Below, one piece after another: positions 51,601-63,700 of a stretch of DNA of 64,000 bases (within the stretch, counting starts at the first letter, position 1; each line of letters begins with the position of its first letter). Below the pieces are notes generated by a model. The model had not been told where the DNA came from. It did no database searches and worked only from the letters and a program-made list of their open reading frames with translations. Both the position numbers and the translations under genes were made by a program. This DNA comes from Phallusia mammillata (taxonomy: Eukaryota; Chordata; Ascidiacea; Phlebobranchia; Ascidiidae): assembly GCA_003260075.1 (NCBI GenBank), contig QLIY01000532.1, positions 1 through 64,000 of the forward strand. Direction: 5' to 3'.

Positions 51601-54600
51601 GACCCATTGAAACCTCAGGTTAAAAACCACTAGCCGAAATTTAAAAAAGCTCTTCAAAAAAACAAAAATAATAAAACTCTCATACCGAATCTTTATCCTC
51701 TGAAATGCCGTGAAAAAATGTAAGATCTGATATAGGGTCGTTTTTGTATGAGCGAAGTAGATTAGCTCTCAATCCCTTGGGTGGTTCGTTTGTCATCTTG
51801 ACACTGTTTTGCAATACGGGAACGGGAAATTCGGGTGATGGATAACTTGTCAACCACAAACGAAAGTCGTCACGTGTCGTAGTTTTATCAGTGATAACCT
51901 GTAGAAAATGTAACTGGTTTTGTATTTTTAGGTGGCAAAATATCTATTCAAGATTTGCGCTATAGTTTAGATTATATCAGAGGCTCTGAACATACTGTCG
52001 TTTGAGCCTTGGTCGCTTTTAAACATCAGGATTTTGCAAACAACAAAGTCCCAATTGTTGCAAAATCAACTACTGGATGAGTTTATTGTTTTCAAACTGT
52101 CGCCTTTTTATACTTGTAAAATGACTCAGTGCAATCATGCATAACAAATTAAGTTTAGATATTCGGCCTTCGACAACTTTGCAATAAACAAAAGTACATT
52201 AACAAATTTATTTAAAACAGCATTAACAATTGGACCTTCACTTATTTCTCAAACAAAAAAATGTATTTGCATCCCAAACCACAAACAAAAATGGATAATT
52301 CCACAAGGCGTGCAATTAGATTTATTATCCGACTTTGTTTACCTCTTCACAAATTCTTCGTAATTCGGGCAACCACGAAACAGCCAAATGGCAATTCTGT
52401 AGAACAATCCAAGTCCCGTTATGTCTTGCATGCTCGATCATTCGCTCCGCTATAGGGCCTTGACCTTGACCGAGAGAGATAGTTTGCATGCCAGATGACA
52501 TACCTAAAAACATTGGATGTTAAAATTCAGTGCAGTGGAATTTCCTTTGGATTAAAATTGAGCTAGAATTTATCGTATTGTTTGTAAAATAAGCACGTTA
52601 AACAGCATGATTTTGGCAATTCCGAGGAGTATCCTACCATGCGTATTGCGTACACAGATTCAAAGCAGCAGAACAAAAATTCAAACAATTTTGTTCATAT
52701 CCAATGCAAAGAAAAAAACATGTTAAAACTAATCGTTGTTCTGTGAAACATTCTGGATCAAGCAGCTATATGGTTCACTTTTATCATAAAAATACACAAT
52801 TGGGACAATAAACTGGTGGATTATTACAATCGCTACTAACAGGCATTTAAAAAGTACTATTTACTAATACATGCAAGACTACGTTGTGTTTTGAGATATG
52901 GTACGATTTTTCCCTCGGGTGTATGACATAATCAGGTTCATGCAAATCGTTTTTGATTGTAGTTTTGTCTACGCCCAACGACATACTGTATACAATTCCC
53001 TCCTGATTGGAGCTCTGCGGTGCCAAATTATTCTCGGTTTCCTTGGGTGTTGTAATTTTGACGTTGAACGGAAATTCAGTAAGCTTCTCGGTTTCAGCAC
53101 TTCGACCGGGGGCTAATGTTACTTCGGGTACACCACTTAACATCGGCGGAGAAAGAAGCGACTTTTTCCCGTGTACGGACTCGCCAAAGCCTGACATTGA
53201 TTCAGTCATGCCCAAAAGCCGCCCACTAATTTCATTTGCCGTTATAGTTGGGGCTTCAGTCGGCATTGGGGGCCGTGGGGGCGACCTAGGGCGCAATGAC
53301 GCCCTTCTGGAGAGTGGGTTCCTGGGTGTTTTTGGGGTAGTTGCTTGTGTGGTGGTCGGTTCTATGATACCTAGGGTGATGGACATGCACGATGTAACGT
53401 TTACGTGACATGCAGAAATTAAGATGACGGTGCAGTTTTGTGACGGTTACAAAAAATGAAAAATAACGGATATAACACAAGAACTGCATACAATTGGTAC
53501 ATAAGTGTAAAGCAAAAACAAATGAAAATCTAAATTATGACAACGTGCAAGAAAATATGAACAGTTTTTAAAGAAAACTATGGATAAAAAACTATTTTGG
53601 AAAACATGTTTTCATAAACGCTCCCTGAAAATTTATAAATATTCAAGTTAGAACTTTTGGCAAAACCACGCAAGTATTAGCTTTTTACTGCTGTTTTTAA
53701 AGTGAAAATTTGTTGAAACATTTATATTAACCTTTTTCCTCTGCAAACTTTACCAAGCTCGCCATCGGATCAGCACCAGGTGATAAAATAAATATAAGCG
53801 GAGTTGAAGAATCAGAATCTTGATAACTTGAATGCAGGTCAAATGTGGGAGGTTCGATGTAGGATGGACCCAGCTTGTTTACTATGAAGCTCTGCAAAAA
53901 GTAGTATTGAATGGATTTTGCCACAAGTGGTTCTTGCCCTACAGTATTCTTAGTATTCCTTGCTATATTCTAAAAACGTTGCAAATAGAAGTTGTCACAC
54001 AATTTGAAAAAGTGAAGTATTAGTATGGACATTGAGTGTGAATTTGGAGACCTACTCGACGAAGTTTTATGACGTCACAGCTTGTCGCGCACATTTTCGG
54101 TTTTTACGCGACATATTTGCACAAAATCTGGTTGGACTGATAAAGCCGCATTATATCACTGATGAAGGCACGAGTATTCGTGTAATGTTCAAGAATAAAG
54201 CATTCGTCTAGAAGGGCTAGTGTTAACTTTTTTCTAAATTTGAACGCATATGAGAATAATTTTTCAATGTATTTGGTAACGCAAATACAAGTATATCATA
54301 CAAGCACTTTTTGTAATAAGTATACTATTTTGGACAGCGTCCAATTTTTTTGGGTTATTTCGTACCTGCACTGCTGGCACCACTTTATCAGGTCTCACGC
54401 ATCGAATCAAAATCAGCTTTTCGAGTTGACCGAGTTTCTCATTCCAAGGAGCCGGAAATTCCGATGTGTGAGGGGAGGGAGAGTCGTACAGAAATTTCCA
54501 GCAACTTGGCTATAAAACGTGAAACATTTTGCGTAAATATCTTCACATGTGGTTTAATTCACACGTCCAGCAATTTAGTAGTTCTAGACGTTTTCGGTAG

Positions 54601-57600
54601 TTCTAGACTTTGGCAAAGTAGAAAATCTTACAAGTGAAAATTAGGTTAACTAGTGTTATTTTTGATGTATGTAAGAAGGGTGTTAGCAACTTCTACACAC
54701 GAAACCTCTAAATAGGAAAGTTTTAACGTTGCGCCTTTGGTGTAGAAAACTCTTTTTCCATTTGTTTGAAACGTTTAAAAAATCTGGGGTACCTGGGTAA
54801 ATCTGGATAAATTTGATCTATTTGTAGACAATTTGTAGACTGGCCGGCCAATATTGCATCAAAGGGGGGGGGGGGTACCTGGGTAAATCTGGATAAATTT
54901 TATCTATTTGTAGACAATTTGTAGACTGGCCGGCCAATATTGCATCAAAAAGCGGAATGCTGTTGTAATATTATAACCATCATACCAACTTAAACAAGCA
55001 GAAATCATAACTTTGATCAAGTTATTTTAATTTTAATAAAAAACCGTAGCAAAAACACACACATTTGTTTTTAAAACTTACGTTGGATCGAAAATGTCTC
55101 ATCATACCGGAAAATGCGGGCAAATCGCTGCAGCGAACGATTTCGGCCCATGACTTGTCAGACAACCACTTGGGGGCGGGATTAGGAAAGGCATTGTCCA
55201 ATGCGATGCCACCAGTAAGTAGAAACCTCCAATGGGCGTCAACGATCTCATTTCTAAAAAGTACGTTTCGTTTGAATATAACCGCTTCGAATTTTTCCCT
55301 CAAGCGTTTGACATTTAAATTTCAGCATAAAATTGCAACCAAACCATGCTTATACGGATGTCAGTCAATCAATCTAATGGGCTCTACTATCCTTTTATGT
55401 TGATACTTCCTGCAATCGGACTGTTTTCACGCAAAACATTTTTCAAAAAAACTCAAATTCCAGTTTTTAGCACCTTTTAGGTTAGTATACAAGTGAAATG
55501 CAATACAGTAGGCTATACTGCAACATTGTATCGTTTTTTAACAGTTTTAGATGTATTCAAATATCCGATGTGAGCATAAAAGCATAACTTAATTGTCTCG
55601 AAATTGAAGAGCATACACTTAAAATCACAAGCCGCAACAACAATAATCAACATATTACCAACCTTCCTTTCAATATTCCAATGCAGAGGAGAAACGAAAA
55701 TAGCAACTTGTCCTTTTCGAACAGTGAACGGCAAACGTTTCTGAATATAACTTGAGTAAAGTGGTCTACCAAGTTACTAATGCGTTCTTCCAGCACTGGC
55801 GACGTTTGGCTTTGCTCAGTCGACTGAAAAACAATACCTGATTCAACGCACGGCTTGAACGCAGTCACGTTTAACCGTTTCGGTTAAGTGAGATTGCAAA
55901 CGTTGGCATAATACTGCAGCCGAGTAAGAGCCTGCTATGAATGCATTTTTTTGCCGTGAACGTTACGCGTTTTAACATGCTAACATAGGAAGGGCATACA
56001 ATACCAATTAACCAGGTTACAAAGTGGTTTTAAACATTAGGTTACACACTCTTTATGCGAAATTGAAAACAGTTAACGGTTACGCGAATTGTGATTAACG
56101 CAACATTTATTTATTGCTACCACGTTTCACAGCAATGCCCCAGCTAGCAAATTAGGGTTACATACAGTCAAAGTAACAAATCAAACATATACAATGCATA
56201 CAATATTAAAGCTTTGGTTGTAACTTAAATCATGGCCGTTCAACGCTTGTCATTTTAACAGTTCAGTACAGAGAACAAACTAAAAAGGATCCAATACTGT
56301 TTTTATCAAATGAAATATTCACAATATACTATACCAGTGGTTCTCAAACTTTTTTGACCGCGACCCAAATCTGAGTATTATGAACATCTCCCGACCCAAG
56401 CCTCAAACATAAAAAAATGTAACAATTTCGAGGCCACGTCGTGGCCGCACTGGAGTCTGCCCATGTCAAAATGGCTGCAGGTTTAACGAGTTCGATTCGA
56501 CAATACTACATAACACAACAAACATTGTGGCTTTGCAGCACCATGATCAGTGATAGAAGTGAATCCCAAATCTAAAAAAGGTTCCTTGTACGAATACTTA
56601 CTAATCCTTAAACGGTAACTGTTACATCTCCACGTTCAGTTTCGCATGATTAACTTTTATTCCCCGTGCTATGACGTAACAATCGCCATGTGCGTAACAG
56701 TACAATTTGAAGGCTATTGTCGGTATTTTGCAATGATTAGTTCGTTTTACTGTACAACGTGGTCGAGTGAGTGGACTTTACTACTACTACATTAAGTAAA
56801 TTCGTTTGTTTTTACTTAATGCAGTAATAGTTTGTTTGGGTAGAATTGAACCATAGCGCGACCCATTTTTTGAACCTGCGGGACCCACGTTTGGGTCGCG
56901 ACCCATACTTTGAGAACCACTGTACTATACTATCCCTTGTTTTAACACAATATACTACACTATCAAAATAAATTGACGTCAATAAATTTGCAATAAGAAG
57001 ACCTAACTCTTTATTTCCCTGTAATAAATTTTAACCCTTAGTAAGCCTTTATTGACCACTGACCTGCACGTATAGGTTAATAAACCACCATAGAGAGTAC
57101 TGGTACATCGGGTCAATGTGGGCCAAGTCGGAGATCACAAAGAAGAGAATGGATGAGTGGACAGCAACTGGTCTGTAACCATTCCTTGTTGTGTCGATTT
57201 CTTGCTCAGTACGACTTGTTATCTCCTGTTTTTCAGATATTTCGGCAGAAAGTTTTCGACTGGATGAAAGGATGCTTATTGCTGTTTCATCTTCGAGGAT
57301 GTTTCCTGTGAGTAATATGTGAGACAATTTTATCAAACTGGCAATAAGACACGAATCAGGTATTGTTTATGGCAAAATCGATGACAACATTTTTTGCATT
57401 ATGCATTAAAGATATACACCGACTGTTTCAAGTGTGCTGACAGATTTAGCTGTGATGCAGCAATATATGTAATTGAACTCGTCGTTGAGCACGATTTTTG
57501 TCTTAGCACATCTTTTGCAACAATACACTGTTTCTCAACCCCGAGTTGGTAAAGAGTTTATGAAAGTGTTTACATTTTTGGTGGTATTTTACATCGACAT

Positions 57601-60600
57601 TTTAAGTTTATTTTGCAAGACATTTTCCTCACATCAAAACTAAACGCTGACAGGGTGAAAGTATTGTTATAAGTGTCAGAAAGAGTCGAAAAATACAGAT
57701 AATAGCGCACAAACAAAATCTAAACACAGACACACATTTTAATAAACAACACCCTTTCAAACCATAGTACGCCAGGCCTATAAAAAGGCGTTCAAGCGAA
57801 TCGAATTGTTTTTTTATTACTTCCGTGCGGCAAGCCATGCATCGCATTCCTCCACAGGATAGATTTTTCATAGTGCTAACAGGCCTGGCGTATTGTAAAT
57901 TATATATCGGTGTATGGTTGTCGTTGGTAAACGTTTCCGGGTTGAAGCCAGTATACCGCAACATTTAACATACATAGTCTATTTATAGTTTTTAAGCCTA
58001 AAGATTAACCTTCACGAGACAGCACTTCCAAAATCTTATCTTCAATATCCTTCAGTTGCCTCTTGTTTCTTGCTCCTTCCAAGATCAACTTATTCTTCTT
58101 CTGTTCCAACTCCGGACGCTCTTTGGCGGCGACAAGAGTTAGAAGTTGATCTTCCAAACCAATCGGCGTAATCATAAAGTTGATCAGGGTAACCTACATT
58201 CAGTAAGTGCAATAGACAAACAATTCAAACACTGAGGTATCGAACATTTCAGGTGACTAATAAGTAACTTACACTCAGCAAGTGCAATAGACAAGGATTT
58301 CAAATACTGAGATATTGAACATTTCAGGTGACTAACAAGTAACCTACACTCAGCAAGTGCAATAGACAAAGATTTCAAACACTGAGGTATCGAACATTTC
58401 AGGTGACTAATAAGTAACCTACACTCAGTAAGTGCAATAGACAAAAATTTCAAATACTGAGATATTGAACATTTCAGGTGACTAACAAGTAACCTACACT
58501 CAGCAAGTGCAATAGACAAAGATTTCAAACACTGAGGTATCGAACATTTCAGGTGACTAATAAGTAACCTACACTCAGCAAGTGCAATAGACAAGGATTT
58601 CAAACACTGAGGTATCGAACATTTCAGGTGACTAATAAGTAACCTACACTCAGCAAGTGCAATAGACAAAGATTTCAAATACTGAGGTATCGAACATTTC
58701 AGGTGACTAACAAGTAACCTACACTCAGCAAGTGCAATAGACAAAGATTTCAAACACTGAGGTATCGAACATTTCAGGTGACTAATAAGTAACCTACACT
58801 CAGCAAGTGCAATAGACAAAGATTTCAAATACTGAGGTATCGAACATTTCAGGTGACTAACATACCAACTAAAGGTTCTGAAGTAAAAAAATTGACAGGT
58901 AAAGGTGAAGTTCAATGGATGTTTATGAACCTAATATCACCAATTCTTTGGAATAAGCTGAATATTTGCAACAATAAAAATAAGTTTGAAGTTTAATTCT
59001 ACAAATAGTTGGCAGCAGAATACAGCTTGTGTAGTGGTAAATACGAACAAGTCTAAGTTTCCCTTATGAAAACAGTTGCAGATAAAGTAGATGCAAGTCA
59101 TTTCAACATAGATAAAACGATTCTAACCCATCAAATACAAACAGTAATTCAAAATACATTTTTTGTCACATAACATTAAAATGCACCTTGACTGAAACTT
59201 CAGGCAAATAATGAGGATTTCTCATTCTTGGGGGGGGGGGCTCCCTTATGAAAACAGTTGCAGATAAAGTAGATGCAAGTCATTTCAATATAGATAAAAC
59301 GATTGTAACCCATCAAATACAAACAGTAATTCCAAACACAATTTTTGTCACATAACATTAAAACGCACCTTGACTGAAACTTCAGGCAAATAATGAGGAT
59401 TTCTCATTCTTGGGGGGGGGGGCCGTAAAAAAGTGAAGGGCGTTGGGTCAGATCACACCCAGATTTTAACATCGTTTACAGTTGGAATATGACGGACAAA
59501 GGAGCTGAGGTTCAAGCAAAGCTTTACTTAAAATAACACTAATAAAACATTTGGGGGGGGGGTGCTGATGTACAAGACAAAATCGTGGCTGTATTGTATG
59601 GTGCTCTCCCCAAGCTTGATGTATTCCATTCCACTTTGCTTAAACGTTTGTCGAAGCAAAAGTGGATCAAGAACTGTGTCCAAGTGTTCCGGAACATTCT
59701 CAATCAGCAGAGGATTGCCAAACTAAAAACGCAACATTAAATGTATATACAGAGGCCATATATCAGAGGAGAATTGTAAAGCGTAAAAAAGTGAAGGGCG
59801 TTGGGTCAGATCACACTCAGATTTTAACATCGTTTACAGTTGGAATATGGCGGACAAAGGACCTGAGGTTCAAGCAAAGCTTTACTTAAAATAACACTAA
59901 TAAAACATTTGCAATAAAAGACGCAATTTTGTTATATGGACTGTAATAAGTTTCAGATTGTGCAACGTGATCAATTTTAATTGAAAAATTTACACAAAAT
60001 TACGTAAAGAAAACCCTTCATCGGTAGCCTTCATGGAACGAATAATAGAATTCTACTAGCGAAGTTAAGGGGGGGGGGGTGTAATAAGTTTCAGATTGTG
60101 CAACGTGATCAAGTTTAATTGAAAAATTTACACAAAATTACGTAAAGAAAACACTTCTTCGGTAGCCTTCATGGAACGAATAATAGAATTCTACTAGCGA
60201 AGTTAATAACTATCTAATAAACTGTTTCGAAAAAATATTTAGCTGTAAGTTTGTATGTAACACGATTTTTATACTTGGTAATGACCTGTATGCAGTTTTC
60301 AAGTGTTCGAAAATAATCCGCATCAGTAAGTTTGCAAACATGGAGATTGTTTTTCTTCTCCAGGGGGGGGGGTTTTTTATACTTGGTAATTTAATAACCT
60401 GTATGCAGTTTTCAAGTGTTCGAAAATAATCCGCATCAGTGAGTTTACAAACGTGGAGGTTGTTTTTCTTCTCCATGTTCTTCACCCAAGCGCATGCCTG
60501 TCCCTGTGGGTCGATCATGAGAGGCCAGCGACTTGCATTGTTCACTATTATAGCGTTGTCCACCGACGTGCTTAAAAAAAGTTACACAAATAATTTAATC

Positions 60601-60677
60601 AATATTCATGATTTTGCATTCGAATTTCTATTTTATAACGGCGTTTATCAGGAATAGCTTAAACATAGGCTACACTA

Positions 60678-60762
<85 letters not shown>

Positions 60763-63700
60763 CATGATTTTGCATTCAAGTTTCTATTTTAAAACGGCGT
60801 TGAATCTCTCATCACCAGCTACACTGACGACATCTTATAAGTCGAAACAATGTGCACTGTTTGCAGCCTAAACATATATTTATAAATTTTCGGCTCAAAG
60901 TGGAATGTCATATAACGTGGTTTGACAATCGACCCAAATAAAGCAATTACTGCTCAGTATGGAACATTACAATAAAAACGGAAAGAGCAGAATACTTATG
61001 TACACATTTATTACAGTTTGGTTATCACATGACGTCACTACGTTTTTTTGTTAAATGAGTTTCAAACTTCTGGATAGTTTTAGCTGAAACAACATAACTG
61101 TTGAGTCATTTGCAATAAAATGGTTTTCTGTACGGAGCTGTCTATTTGGAACGTTCTGCTTTAAATTATGGCTGCATTTAAAGTACACTCAAATTGCTGT
61201 GAAAGTTATTTTACACGCACAGTTTAAAACTCACTTGTCTTTCGGCAGCCCGTCCAGCTTCCAGTCCATGATTTGCACAGGATCTCCAAGTGTACGTGCA
61301 AGCGAGAAGTCGTCACTAACGGGAATTTCTCGGCTTTTGCATTCCTCCCACCACTTTTTAAGCGATTCCTGAGTTAAAATTTTTAAGTACAACACATTGT
61401 TACACTTATAGCCGAAATAACATACACATCGTATTATCAAACAAACGAAAGATCACACTGTCAGTGGTTCTGCGTTTTTTTTTCACGGGGTTCGAACCGA
61501 GGACGCTACCGGGGACGAATCCCGATCAAGGTTTTTATATCTGCATTTTTTGACTGAACTAAATTAAACAACCACTCATTACTCACCTGGCGATATAAGG
61601 GGGTGAATGGAGCCAGGTAGGCCACCACACTTGATGACAGTAAAACATCGCCCACGATATTGTGGTAGGTGTTATGTAGTGATTGCGTTGTCTCAGTCCA
61701 CCTGTCTTTCTCGCCACCCAATCCACTGATCAGTTTCTCCGCACGGATTAACTTCACTTTGGTGAGTTCGATGTCATCTTCAAGTTTCTACAATAAATGA
61801 AATGTCAGTAGCGTGAACGTGCATTTTTCACTGATTGAAACATTTGAAAGTAAAATTACCCATATGTATTAGTGCGCTTTGGAAATAAACTTAAAACAAA
61901 ATACAAAAAATCAAAACGTGCTCAAAAGTAAAGTTAAAACGACATATAATTTCTGACATGCCAAAACGAGACAAAGAGTTTATGATCCGGTGGCCGTCAA
62001 TATTCTTAAGGCCAGGTTTACTCAAAGTCTTTAAGGAGAGAAACATGCTACAGCAGAGTAACTAGCAAAGAATGTATTTCACCTTTTTCTCAGTAAGTTT
62101 TTCCTTGAGATTATCATTAAGAACTTGGAGCTTCTGCGTCACTTCCTCCAGTTCGTCACGCTTCACTTGCAGCACTTCCATCTCGTGTGCCAGATCAGCT
62201 TCGGCAGCCAACAAGCTCTTGCGCTTTGGCGCCACCACCTTTGCCACTCTGTGACGTAATTTCAGTAATTGTCAAAAATTGGTAGTCAGGTAATTGTGCA
62301 CGCAAGATAAGCGTTTTATTTTACAACGTTTAGGTTTTTAACTAACTTTGTTCGCGAAGACTTCTTACCAGTAGCATATGCAAGAAAGATTAAGCCGTCT
62401 TAGTGAATGTTAGTGTTTGTTTTGTGTTGGATTTAAAATGAAATAAAGCACCTCATTAACAAAAGGATTATAAATTTGATGAAATTGGGACGCGTTTTGA
62501 ACTTTTATAATAACCTTGTCCAACTATATTTTATATAATATTCGTAACGAAACAAGGTTTTAATTAAAAATGCGCAGTTAAAGAATGTGCTAAATTTCCA
62601 TGTGTGTTTTTTGTTACCAACCTGTCGTATACTTCAATAGCCAGCACCCAACTACACAAGCCCTCGCAAGCTGACGACACATTTCGTATAAGATCAGGTC
62701 GGAAGTTTTGTTCACCGATAAATCGATCTCGGATCTTCCGCATCACACTCACTGGAATATTGTCCTTGTCGAATTCCTGCAGAAAAATAAGCGACGTAAA
62801 GAAGGAATAGTCGAGTTGTAGTCTATCATAGTATCAATGTGTATGGAATAAAACAAAAATTGACCTGCAACAAACCAAAAAAGCCGTTTTAAAGGAATTA
62901 GTTTGCTGCACGGCCATGTCCATTTGTTCCCAAAATGCTAGTTACGATTTTTTAAACATCAACGACGTATTACAGAATCACCAAGACGCCAACATTGTAA
63001 CACACAAGACTTTTTGCAGCTTTCCGGTATCAAGTTATTTATTTAAGATACAAATGGTGAAGCGCATGTTTCGTTTATAATGTAAATATTTGTCAACTCC
63101 CGTTGTAATTTAGGTTAACGTTACTGGGTACTGTCTCCCACATAAAAAGGTTTGGCAAAGTATTTATGCTGGGCTACAACCACCATATAACTGGGGTTGT
63201 TCAAAGTAGAATAACAGGGTATTCTAGAATAATTGTTTCGAATCTAGAATATCGAATCCAATTCTTATATTATTTTTGACTGTACAATCAATAATCTTGA
63301 CAACAATGAAAGCAGACCAGTTTAATACATTATAAAAAATATTTTTCATTTAAAATGTAAAAAAGAACCAACCAAAAGAAAGAAAAACACTGGGAAAAAA
63401 AACTTGCACAACTGTATTGAAACAAAATGCCCCAAAATCCAAAAAGAGAGTTGGCACATTGTNCTGTGGTTGCATAATCTTGCACTAATTTGAACTTTCA
63501 CTTCAAAACATGACTCTTTTTACGATTTTATACAATTGTTGCTGTTTGATCGTACCTTTAATATACAGATTGCTTCCATGGTCATTTTCACACCAGCAGG
63601 GGGATTCTGCATAGTTTTTACCAGCGCTATGTCTTGTTGTCTCAGTGTGTCAAGGGCAGCAATTGCGGCGTTCATGGCTGGCATGGCAACAGCAAGCTTC

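Noticed and set aside
57629..57964. 111-codon minus-strand frame between dynein exons
   Set aside because: Lies in an intron whose flanking exons already join in phase ([11 protein letters not shown]); Cys-rich noise.
58201..58860. Possible CRISPR-like array
   Set aside because: Contiguous tandem units with no unique spacers, in a eukaryotic intron.
58184..58915. 243-codon minus-strand frame with repeated peptide
   Set aside because: Product of a 75-bp (multiple of 3) minisatellite that begins at a dynein acceptor; no start context or non-repeat content.
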